This document shows positions 40,051 to 50,322 of a stretch of 64,000 nucleotides of DNA, one piece after another. Both the position numbers and the translations under genes were made by a program. The notes under the pieces were generated by a model. That model was not told where the DNA came from. It saw only the letters and a program-made list of their open reading frames with translations, and did not search any database. The stretch is taken from positions 1-64,000 of the forward strand of contig CM049988.1 of assembly GCA_016630955.3 (NCBI GenBank), given 5' to 3'. The stretch comes from Didymella arachidicola. Its lineage: Eukaryota > Ascomycota > Dothideomycetes > Pleosporales > Didymellaceae. Numbering within the stretch: the stretch's first letter is position 1; each line of letters begins with the position of its first letter.

Positions 40051-41517
40051 TCAGAGAAGCTCCGTCAGCTGTCTGCCGCTCTGCGCGTTCCTTGTTGCTG
40101 CCTCGACCACTGCTTCTGTGACTTTCACTTCGCTTGCTCGCCGGTCGAGAAGAAGCTGCATCAACTGCCACCCGTTTTGTTCGTTCGCTGCTGCTGCCTC
40201 GACCACTGCTTCTGTGACTTTCACTTCGCTTGCTCGCCGGTCGAGAAGAAGCTGCATCAACTGCCACCCGTTTTGTTCGTTCGCTGCTGCTGCCTCGACC
40301 ACTGCTTCTGTGACTTTCACTTCGCTTGCTCGCCGGTCGAGAAGAAGCTGCATCAACTGCCACCCGTTTTGTTCGTTCGCTGCTGCTGCCTCGACCACTG
40401 CTTCTGTTATCGGTAATTCATCACCACGCGAGCTTAAAACTTCTTCAATCCCTCTTACGTCGTCTAACTTGATTTTTGCTATGAGACGCTGGGCGTTCAG
40501 AGCAGGGAAGTTGTAGATAAGTTCAGACAGGTTGTCGTAAGGGCAGTCAGACATGCCAAACAAGAACTCAGCAGTCTTCCTGACTACTTCTCGAGGATCC
40601 TTGCTGTAGTCTATTGGTATAGCTGTCCTAGCCTGGGGATCTGTGCATATGCCAAGCAAAGCCCATACTTTGGCTCGTGGATCAAATGCTTTGGTCTTAC
40701 TAAACTTAACAAGCAGCGTTTGAAGGTCTCGTTTTTTAAGCCACCAAGTCTCTCTTGACGAACCAGGAATGATGTCGAGAACGGCTTGACAATGCGGCTT
40801 GGGTGTTACACCTAGCAGCAACGTAGCAAGGACGAACATTCGCGTGGAGACAGACCAAGTGCCGCTGCATACTACAGCTCTCTTTGCATTTGCGACTTCT
40901 TGCAAGATCCAGACCCTCTCGAACCAGGGCTGGCTTAGCAGGGACTGGAGCCCAGCGCGCTGTCTGGCTGCTAAGTCCCAATGCTGCCTCTTCAAGTCGT
41001 GCTGCAGTGATGACCAAAGCTCCCGCCAACGGAAGTCGGTAAGCGCCCAGCTTAGACAAGAGTATTGCTGACTCCTTGTCTGTAGCTGGTTTAATGAATC
41101 AAGAAGGAGGTCCGCGTTGTATGTTCCTGGTCCGAGCCAGACAACAACTTGATTGGCCTGCGAGTACACCCTACGCATTTGTCTGACTTGCTGAGTCCGC
41201 TCTCGGTCATTCGTCTGATCGATGCACATGGCGTCCACCCAGAGTATACGGTCCTCCTCTTCCGATCGTAGGTTATAAAGCGCGAGATAGAGATTCTGGG
41301 TGATGCCGAGTCTTCGCTCATCTATCTCCACTGACGACGACATGCCCGTGGTACCCCACGTATACGAAACAGCCTCGTAAGGTATTAAATCTTCAGAATC
41401 TAACCTAGCCTCAAAAAGCTGACACTTGATGCTAGGTTCTGCACTGCCCTTCAGTAGCCGCAGCAGCCGAAGAGACGGCTTCTCGAGACTAATCGGTGTA
41501 AATTCATACAGATCCAT
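40051..41517 (-). CDS. HET-domain protein with 32-residue C-terminal repeats (copy 2)
   Basis: 488 aa from ATG 41515-41517 (MDLYEFTPISLEKPSL). HET motifs: IPYEAVSYTWG, RILWVDAMCIDQTNDRE, QVVVWLGPGT and FERVWILQEVANAK. Residues from about 165 on (RWRELWSSLQ) are identical to copy 1 apart from one visible substitution, whereas the first 160 residues are only around half identical. The tail has four repeats; the 96-bp DNA unit in 40102-40389 is repeated three times with almost no change. The stop follows a diverged last unit (NAQSGRQLTELL). The gene converges on copy 1, a layout that favours conversion between the two. A role in non-self recognition is inferred from the family. Confidence 0.85.
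   Translation of the reverse strand: MDLYEFTPISLEKPSLRLLRLLKGSAEPSIKCQLFEARLDSEDLIPYEAVSYTWGTTGMSSSVEIDERRLGITQNLYLALYNLRSEEEDRILWVDAMCIDQTNDRERTQQVRQMRRVYSQANQVVVWLGPGTYNADLLLDSLNQLQTRSQQYSCLSWALTDFRWRELWSSLQHDLKRQHWDLAARQRAGLQSLLSQPWFERVWILQEVANAKRAVVCSGTWSVSTRMFVLATLLLGVTPKPHCQAVLDIIPGSSRETWWLKKRDLQTLLVKFSKTKAFDPRAKVWALLGICTDPQARTAIPIDYSKDPREVVRKTAEFLFGMSDCPYDNLSELIYNFPALNAQRLIAKIKLDDVRGIEEVLSSRGDELPITEAVVEAAAANEQNGWQLMQLLLDRRASEVKVTEAVVEAAAANEQNGWQLMQLLLDRRASEVKVTEAVVEAAAANEQNGWQLMQLLLDRRASEVKVTEAVVEAATRNAQSGRQLTELL
40102..40389 (-). repeat. Three near-identical 96-bp coding repeats
   Basis: Units start at 40102, 40198 and 40294 with CTCGACCACTGCTTCTGTGA; a fourth, diverging copy starts at 40390. 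Each encodes 32 residues of the HET copy 2 tail (AVVEAAAANEQNGWQLMQ and LLLDRRASEVKVTE). DNA identity is far above that between repeats of copy 1, pointing to recent expansion. Confidence 0.9.
40298..41032 (-). repeat. Inverted repeat, right arm (HET copy 2)
   Basis: Partner of 38811-39545. Identity starts abruptly at the CCGTTGGCGG position and ends within the first tail repeat. Confidence 0.85.
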
Positions 41518-43957
41518 GTGTACTCAAATCGGGAGGCCAGGCACCATCTACAGTGTCAAACGCCTAGACAAGGAACGTTAGCAAGACTCATGTTGATATA
41601 AAACACATTACCAAACTATTTTAGAAATAACGTACAAACCTTTATAGTGAAGAACAGACTATTGCTTCTAAGCTTGTAAGGCAAGGCAATAGGTCTACCT
41701 TAAACCTTTGTTAGGGCAACACTGTCCTGTATCCTTCTAGCAGCCTGTATAACAGGATGCTGTCGCAGATTAAGGCGCAGCCTAAGACTAATCGCAGGAG
41801 AGGTTGATTGGCTAGCCAGTACTCTTGATCTGGTTTGCAAAACTAATAGGCTGGAAGTTAAGAGGCTACAGGCTAGTAGTGTCACATATGCTGTTAGCGA
41901 CTGAGAAGATAGGGACTTAAGGAGAAGCAGTAGCCTAAGTAATACAACAGGCAGTGCTAGGTTAGTGCGGGGCAGTGCCTAGGCGTAACGGGCTAGACTC
42001 CTAAGGTAAGTGCACCGCCCCACTTCACCCCCTCGAAAGGGCCATCTGTCCCCAGAGGTCTGGCAGAAAACACCGCACACAGCGAGAACTCAATTTTTGG
42101 AATTACCATCGCATAATCGTGCAAACACACCTGCCAGAGGCTGCAACGCTCTCTAAAGGCCGTCATGCGTCCCTCCGCGTAGGTCTGGTACCTGTTGAAC
42201 CGCTGTTGCGGCCCTGGCAGGGACGGATCAACATACTCTGCGAGCACGCTACTTAAAACGACTCGTCCACCGAATGCAGCAGCAGCCATCTAGCCACGAC
42301 ACAGCAACGCGAGACGCGACGACGAAGCCCAGACACACTTTGAGCATTTTGGTCACGATACACACAACGGTCACCAATAGGCTTCCTGGTCAGCCCATCA
42401 CCAACCTACAGCGTCTGCAACGTCCCGCATCGATGAGCCCTCGGGCCAGACAGCATCATCTCTCACGCAAATCTCTTCACAGACGCCCCGGCATGCTACC
42501 ATCGGTGCCAACACACACTTTCAGATCACCAGACAGCCTCGTCGACTGTCGCCCCCACCCTGTGTCGAAGGAACGGGTCCCCTTTGACACAACCCGACAA
42601 GGTCTGAGGAGATTTGCGTGAGAGCTCTCATGCTCAGTAGGCTCGACGGCAAGCACGAGCAGAGCATCGCTCCTGTGAAGCTGCGTCGCAAGGAAATGCT
42701 GCTGCTGCTGCGCCTGGTGGCAGGTGACATCACACACCATGGCTATATAGGAACCTAGTGGGAGGCAACAAAATACGAAGGAACAAGAATGATGGAACCA
42801 AAACCAAGCCCTGAGGGCACGAGGGCAGGTGCTAATAGACGAAGCCGAGCATTAGGGGGAGAGTGAAGGTACAGCGGACGCGACACACGAGGCAACGCGC
42901 CTCTACGAGCCTTGCACTGTATAAGACACGCGAGATCAAGTGCGCAATAGCATGCTGTCTACAACTAGAGTACTTGACTAAAATACAGCAGCCCGACTGT
43001 CCCATATCTTAACGATCGACGGATAAAAGGCATGACCTGGGATTGCAACCCCACTTGCTGAACCTGTTGCAGAGTCAGCTGCGAAGATCTGGAAGGAGTC
43101 GCAAAGGAATGGGCGCGAGTGCTTACTTGAAAGAGGCTTCTAAGGCTACCTTGCACAGCCTGCCCAGAGACAAAGCAAATTAGGAGTCAGACAGTACCCG
43201 ATACGTAGGTCGAGATCTTCTTTGAGTGCAGACTCCGACCAACATTTTGAGCAGCACGCTGGTCACTGGCGCGTATGTTTGAGCTAATCGATTAGCATGC
43301 TGGAACGCATTTAGCTCGACGATACCCTGCAGCGCGCCATACGTAATGCTGGATCATGTTACATTGTGGACAGAGCGACCGTTCAAGTTGAGATTGGTCG
43401 CGCGGATGTACGGGAAGGTCAGATTCGCCTTAACGTTGCCCAGCCCCCTGTAGCGGCGGGCTTGGTTGCTGGCATCACCCAGTCCTTGAACCGCGCCTGT
43501 CAAACCATACCTGCATCTACCTGCACGCTTGGAGCAGCCTATCATGATGGTACATGTACAACTATCCCACTCCAGCCCAGAGGCCGAGCGACGGACCTAT
43601 GAGAGTCTTCCGGAACACGTTGTGTACTTGCGTGCGATAGAATGTGCTTTGTGCATATAGTCGCATAGACGCGCCCGAGTGCCTAAGCCTAAGGTCACAT
43701 ACAATGATAATCCTGTATTGACCCCATGCTTATCTGAAACGAATTTGAACTTAAAATAAAGGTCTCTCCAATGATGAGCTCGAGCCCCAGAGCCGAACAG
43801 CTTGGCGATCAACGACTCTCTTCTGATAGGTCAGACGACGTTCTGAGAGACAACGCAGGCGCCGCAGACCTCCTTATCTGGTCATGACCCCGCCCAACGT
43901 GAACACCCAGTTGCCAATCTCACAGTGTCTGATGGTTTGGATCGCTCATTATCGGAT
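41518..43957. other. 2.4 kb without a supported gene
   Basis: Short overlapping frames only. The 41640-41990 part is rich in CTAG/TTAG and has a frame with scattered stops (plus strand, IAGEVDWLASTLDLVCKTNR), perhaps an old relic. A minus-strand frame at 41993-42289 (98 codons, MAAAAFGGRVVLSS) has no recognisable domain. Nothing else could be assigned. Confidence 0.35.
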
Positions 43958-46008
43958 ATGTCCAGTTGTCCTTCAAATCCCGCAGTGATCTGCGCTGAAA
44001 ATATTGCCTTGCTCTATCTCATCCATTCAGTTCCAGTTCCGCCTTCTCGCAATGACATCAGCAATCTTCCATTTCGCCAACAGAGCTATGTGTTGTCTAT
44101 CGCCCAGGAGCAAATGTTAGCTAGCACGTTGGCTTTCCTTTCTAACACGAAGGATGATTCCAACCACGTACCAGCACTCTGTATCGAGGAAAACCCGGAG
44201 TTGGCGTCACTCAATGTCGTCGTGGCAGTGAACAGGACAAAGTGGGAAGGTGGCAATGATGTTCTCCGAGCCCTAAAGCAGAGTCTTGAGAATATCTTCA
44301 CAATCCTATCAGAGATCTCCGAAGGTATGTTGCAAAGCTGCTTCGTACCTACTGTCGCTGACACTTGGAAGCACGAGACGAAAGCCGACTCACAGAACGT
44401 CGTGTTTTCACTGCAATTATCTCTATGTGTTATCGGCGCATTCTGATCCGTCTGAGGCTCAGGGCTAAGAATCGAGGCAATCTTAAACAATCACTCAGAG
44501 TTGTTTTGAATGGAGCAATCGATTGTATTCAGCAGGTCAATCCGCAAACGTTGCACAACCTGCCCGCCCAGATGTTCACAAAAAGAGCCAAAGAAGGTGT
44601 AAGACTAGCCGACTCGTGGATTAACCATCAAAAACCGGCGGAGTTGGAGGACTTGGTGGAAGGCATTCACCGGCTAAAGAAGGTTGGAGATCTGAGAGCC
44701 CTGCTAGATTCTATACCCAACCGCGCGATGTGCCCAGCTTCGAAGCAAAATCTAGTGAACATAGTCAGCAAAATATCGAGATATCGGGAAGCTGCACGGT
44801 ATCCATGTCGAGCAGCCAGGAAGATCCCCTCACTGCGCCGATCGAAGTTTATATTGGTCAGCTTGCCTAAAGAGGCATTTTATCGACCCCCAGTTCAAGA
44901 CCATACGCCACAACTTGCGTCTGCGATGGAAAGAATCTGCAAAACTTCTCAGGAACCATACATTGACTATATTTGTCGTCTCTTAAACACAAACGGCTCA
45001 CAGCTGAACGACCAGTTCGTCGCTCAAACAAGGCAAACATTGCAGGAAGCAAAAATACATGCCGAAATCCAGATTGTCTACCATTACGAACTGAACACTT
45101 CGAAGTTACCGCCGCGAGTTGTCTGCTCAAGCAAAGACGCATGTTTCTTGTGTGACATCTTTCTCCTGGTGCACGGGAAGATGCATACGCCTCGATGCCA
45201 TGGGCGCCTGTATCCTGGATGGGAATTACCGTTCATGCGTGATCTCAGCGATTTACATCTGAGACTCAATTCTACATTGGAAGATCAGATCAGAGAAAGC
45301 CTGAAGCTGTTGCTCTCGAGACAGAAGAAGACCGTCTATCCATATCCGAACGAGAGTACGTTGCTCACACTGCCTTCATCCGTGTCAACATTGCATGCAC
45401 CAGCTTTGTTAGAAATAAACGAATGGAAGGAAGCATCCACAAACAAGTCTTCGACCGACGACACCGCCGACTCTCGGAGACTACCAACGCCACACGAGGT
45501 TCGAATCACTTCCTCAGAAGACGTGGAGAGCAATGCTCTAGGGCTTAGCACTAAGAGTACTGTCATAACAGAAGAAGACGGAGTTTCCATTATCGTCCTG
45601 CCTGGCCAACGCGCGGCACAACTACCTTCGCAATGTAACCCCCAAATAACTCGCCGCCATTCAGATATGAGTGGCCTCACAGACCTCGTTGAAGATGCCC
45701 CTCAAACGAGAAGCATTGACTTCACACGCGGAGCACATTTCCATAGCGCGGGGCTCCTTGAACTTCACATCGAGTACGCTACAGAAGGAGTACCAGGGCT
45801 AGAAAGAAGCAACGTAGGACTTACTTATAGCATCGAATGGCTTTCGATCGAGAAAGCAGGGCAGCTGCTAGATCAAAAGCTGGTCAATCTTGTAGATGTA
45901 GATGTGCTGCAAAGTGGAGTCTCATATGACTTCAATTGCCGCAATGGTTTGATCCTGACAGCTCGAGGAGCTTTTGTTAGAGTCGCACCTCAAGAGAGAG
46001 AAGGCTAA
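43958..46008 (+). CDS. OTT_1508-like nucleic-acid/nucleotide deaminase-family protein
   Basis: Two exons: 43958-44324 and 44396-46008, with a 71-bp GT-AG intron (phase 1), product about 660 aa. The ATG at 43958 was chosen; a GTG further up is unlikely in a fungus. The N-terminal part is helical. The deaminase core is KIHAEIQIVYHYE (HAE, zinc ligand and proton shuttle) followed by VVCSSKDACFLCDIFLLVHG (SK-x2-C-x2-C, zinc ligands) and RCHGRLYPGWELP. This is the pattern of the fungal OTT_1508-like deaminase family. Members are thought to act on nucleic acids or nucleotides and are often found in conflict-related loci; the substrate is not known. The C-terminal 200 residues are partly disordered, then a small folded tail. 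Confidence 0.8.
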
Positions 46009-46476
46009 GGGAGGGACGGGCTCTTCGAATGGTGGGGAAGGGGTCATCGATGATCTCGACGAAGACGGATACTCCTGATGGACCGGACTACTAGGGTGAC
46101 AGATTCGTGAATAGTTGTGAAGGCTAGATAATAAAAAAATGCACGATTCGCCAATCGTGATCGCAGTCGTGTCTGCCTACCTGGTGCCGCATATGCCTGC
46201 CTAAGCCGCTTTGTGTCGCAGGTCGACTCAACTTTACAAGATCCAAATCGATCTCGCGCTCAGTATGTGGCAGTACCTGAGCGGCCCACCCGGGTTGACA
46301 ACTCTTGACCTGCTGGACCTGGTTGTGACGGGGCTAGATGATGGAGGCAGATGCGGACTCAAGGTGGTGCAAGGGAGGCTAGACAAAAGCGAGACATAAG
46401 ACAAACTGGCATTAGGTGTTTCTCCACCCGATTCGATCCCATATCCAGAATGCCACTCGCGACAGGATCCATGCTA
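46009..46476. other. Intergenic stretch, convergent ends
   Basis: Between the deaminase (plus) and the Myb gene (minus). Nothing is recognised beyond likely 3' flanks. Confidence 0.35.
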
Positions 46477-48230
46477 TCATTTCTTTTTTTTGAGCAAGTT
46501 GTGATAGTGTGTTCTCACAGCGCCTGCTGATCGGCTAGGAAAACGCTCGAATACCTCGTCCCAGGTTAATCGCTCTTTTTCAATGTAAGAGAGAAGTCTA
46601 TAGTCATCAGACTTTTTCCAGGGTTCGCGTGATGACAGACCACGGACACCATCCGCACCGTGATGGTCATCCTCTACGCTGCTATCTCTGACACGGCCCG
46701 GCTCAAGATCAGTGGAATCTCGCGAGAAACTGGTATGCGACCCTGACTCGGAGCCTATGGAACCCCTGTTTTGCTCAGTGCGGTCCCGGAAACCGATAAG
46801 CAACCAGGACTCTTGTGTGCGTTGAACCCAGTGAACAGTCTGAAATTCAGAACCGAAAGCTTCTAAGCCTGGGATCGACCCCGCTGTCAGAGAATGCGGT
46901 TCTAGCGCCCGCAAATGCGCCACCACCGTGTCTGAGTTTTGCTTGAAATGTGAAGACAGCCCACTGATCTCGAAGAGGTCTCGAGGAGCCTTATGATCGT
47001 CAATCGGATCACACGGCGCAACCGCCCTCGGGAGTGATGCACAGCGCTGTTGTTCCAGATCTCTGATAGTACGTATGCTGGCTCGCTTCGCCTTCAGCTG
47101 GACTATGTGAGGACAAAGATGGTTTTTTCTCAGGGCAGTGATGCTCCGCTTTTCGCGGCGGGTTGGTCGGGTTCGGCACGGTTTCTCGATAGAAGTATGA
47201 TGGCACTGCTGAGGCGCAGCCGACAGCACCTCGTTATGTCGACGGTAGAGCCGAGCCGAGCTAACTCTGCTGCCCTCGACCACCTCAGAGTCAACTCTGT
47301 CGTCTTCGTTGGCACTCTCTCCTATCTCTGAAACTTCAGTCGTGCTATACCGGTCAAGTCTCGGACGAGGTACAGGCACCGTGCCATGCAACAGCTGCTT
47401 CTTGATGTTGATTTCCAGGCGACCTTCTAGGTCTGAGGATTCGCTGCTGCTCACATCGCTATCGCCGTGGCCTATCTCCTCCCTGGGAAAGACCTGAGAG
47501 TGATCGTTCTCTCGACAGGGGGCTGGTGACATGCAAGGGGCCGTGGGCTCAGTATCTATCCAACCACCTCTCGAAGGCTTCTTACGTTTGCCTGACCGAG
47601 CGCGGGTTGAATATAGTCGAGGGCTCGAACACGGAGCCCCCAAGAGTGGTATGTCCCCGTCAGCAGGGTGCGACCGAGCCCTCTTGCATCTTTGAAGCCG
47701 ATCGGCGACATCAGCAAGGCTACAGTCTGCATCTGAGTCGGTTTGAACCGGACCTGGAGAGTGATCAGCTACGGCCCTTATCCAAGTCAGAGCGGGTACC
47801 CACCAGGAAAGACTTCAATGGAGCCTTCAACGATGAGCTGCGTGTCTGCTGCATCGAGTGAACCCTCTCCTTCACGACCGTCATGTGCGGGACCAGCATC
47901 CACATCTTGGTGGCTACCTTGAAGCACTGGCGCCGTATCGCCAAGCTTCTCTAACACTGCAACGGAATGCTGATACGGGTTCGACGTCGAACTTCCCTTG
48001 CTGTGTAGCATGTCCACTGGAGGTTCTGGAATGCATATTTGCTGTTGTTCTGTGTCTTCAGACGGAGATCTGATCTCTTGCATGCCAGAATCTTCTGCCA
48101 CGAGTAGGGCGTTTGACTTGGAAAAGGTCGTCATAGCCGTCATAGTGCTTTCTCTGGCCTTGCGCTTCGCTTTGGGTGCAAGGGGATCGTAGGGCATGAA
48201 AATAATCGACCGTTGGGAATCCGAGGTCAT
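46477..48230 (-). CDS. Myb/SANT-like DNA-binding protein
   Basis: Two exons: 48230-47804 and 47753-46477, with a 50-bp intron in phase 1; product 567 aa. The ATG at 48228-48230 (MTSDSQRSIIFMPYDP) has a CT-free, TATA-poor upstream region. Most of the protein is polar and probably disordered, with basic patches (PKAKRKAR; RSGKRKKPSR; RPTRREKRS). The extreme C-terminus is a single Myb/SANT-type helix-turn-helix: PWKKSDDYRLLSYIEKERLT, then WDEVFERFPSRSAGAVRTHY and a KKKK end. Spaced aromatic residues W...W...(F/Y) are visible. Fungal proteins with one C-terminal Myb module and a long disordered N-terminus are common and mostly uncharacterised; DNA binding is inferred. Confidence 0.7.
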
Positions 48231-49494
48231 TGTGCGTGAGGGTAGGGAGTACTTTACACCTGAATGACGCTCCTTTATATATCTCGCTGGGACGATCAAG
48301 GCGTGAAAGTTGAGCCCAACCTGTGCGTGACTATCGTAACAGCACGAACCTCGCCGCAATCAGACCGTGAACTCGCAACGGCCGTGATAGTATTTTGTCT
48401 CATACGACTGCAATACACCCCTACCATCAGGGTTTGACCGCTGATCACCGAGTGCTGAGTTTGATGACACGACAAATGGGCCAATGCCTCGCCCGAATCG
48501 AGTGTAGCCAAGTCGTTGTCCAGCGTTTCCGGAGCTTTGCACGGGAATCAGGGGCGCTTCGATGTTTCCATCGCCAACCACAGCTCGACAAGTATCGCCG
48601 CCAGGCTGCCATGTACGCTGATAGTTGCCCCTTTCTTCTGCAGCGGAGTACTGTTCGGTCTGCCTTGCGCGTATTGCCTTACGTGGCTGTTAGCTGGTGT
48701 CAGGCGAGTGACCATGCAATCAGACGCAGACCTGGTTAAGCGGTGTGCGTCGTGCCATGTCTGCGTATGCATGCCGAAATGAGACATCGGACGTCACGGA
48801 CGACGGGTGAATTGTAAAGAAGTCTTTGCCCCTGGAAGGCAATACACGCTGACACTGCCTGAAAGGGAAAGCAACGAATGTGCCAAAACAGCAAAGCAGA
48901 CAGCACAGGTAGTGACTAATTAAGACTTTCTCCTTTTTAGGCAATAGAGAAGCATGCATCGGGACCAAAGCACTGCATGTGCCGAAAGTTGGGCTGACGA
49001 GCAGGCGTACTGCCGGCCTATCCTTCACTGTGCTGGATATTGGCAGGTCTGAGCGTTCACTGCTGCAGTCGCTACGCATGCTGCAAAGACTCGCCGCTTC
49101 AACCTCCCTTGCAAGTGCTTGATACCTTGAGGAGAGCGAAGTGATGGAGAGGGCAAGCGCAATAGGAGTTAGATCGATAATTCTTCGCAAGATGCTCGTG
49201 GGTTGCAGTATCTTTCTGATTCAAGACTGTTTGAGTGGGTGTGAATATGAGCGTGGTCTGGCCGAGACGCAGGGGAGACGATTCGCACGCGCAGTACGAG
49301 GCATAAAATGAGTGTAAGACGTGAGGTATTGGCCGCGAGGCAAGAACGCAGCCATCAAGTCACAACAAGAGCAAAGTCGCCCCCAAGCTTTCTGGATGGT
49401 TCCTTCTTACGCACTAGCGCCAATCGTCAAGCGAGAGCCCGGGTTACCCGAACGGGGACCATCAGTTTCCTGATGCAGGAATGCCGTCTGATTG
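48231..49494. other. Gene-poor stretch before the transposon block
   Basis: A minus-strand frame at 48720-49190 (156 codons) has two hydrophobic parts (LTPIALALSITSL; LISHYLCCLLCCFGTFVAF) but no recognised family and no supporting context; a real gene cannot be claimed. Otherwise nothing. Confidence 0.25.
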
Positions 49495-50320
49495 TTTACT
49501 TATATAAACTCTTAAGATATAGCTCTAGAAAGAAAATATATACTTATATTAACTAGATACTACCTATAATAGTACTAAAGTAGTAGTATAGAACTATATA
49601 TAATAGAATATTAGTTATAGTTAACTTATTATAAGAGTTATACACTCTAATAGGTAGGCTAAAGTATATATTAATATATAGGTTAAAGAAGCTATATACC
49701 TAGAGGTACTACTCTATTCCCTTCTATATAAAGGCTAGGCTACTAAAAAAGTAGTATATACTATTAATATTAAATATTATATCTATACTTTACCCTTTCT
49801 TACTACTATTATAGTACTACTCTAGATATAAGCTATAAAGTAGATTCTTATTCTATATACTAGTGTCTTTAAAGTATATAGTAGAACTTATATTCTTAAA
49901 TATAGCCTTTAGATTAAGCCCTTTAGGTAGAGAAGACTATTTTTTTATTATTTTAGAGTTATTAAAGATATCTAGAAGAAGTCTACTTCTATTATATACT
50001 CTATTAAGAAGTTATATTATCTATTTAAGATACTTATAGATAGAATACACCTCTAGCTACTTATAGTATTAATAGTATTTTCTCTCTACCTTCTTATACT
50101 CTTTATATATATAGCTCTAGAAGCTTTATAGCTACTTTACTAGCTTATACGCTATTTACTTAGTAGGTAGTATAATTAGGCTATTAGCTTTAGGTGTTAA
50201 CTATACTAACGCCTTAGCTTATATAGGTATACTATACTTTATAGGTGCTTTAGGTATTATAGTAGATAAAGGCGTATTATTACTATTATACAATAGTACT
50301 AGGTAAGAAGTACTATAGGT
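49495..50320. mobile_element. AT-rich RIP-type relic
   Basis: Base composition drops abruptly to mostly A/T with frequent TATA and TAG/TAA words and no open frame. This is the usual result of repeat-induced point mutation. The original element could not be recognised, but it abuts an intact pogo element inserted at a TA. Confidence 0.65.
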
Positions 50321-50322
50321 TA

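Noticed and set aside
43366..43602. 78-codon plus-strand frame
   Set aside because: Ala/Thr-rich without family signal and overlapping minus-strand frames; no supporting start or intron context.
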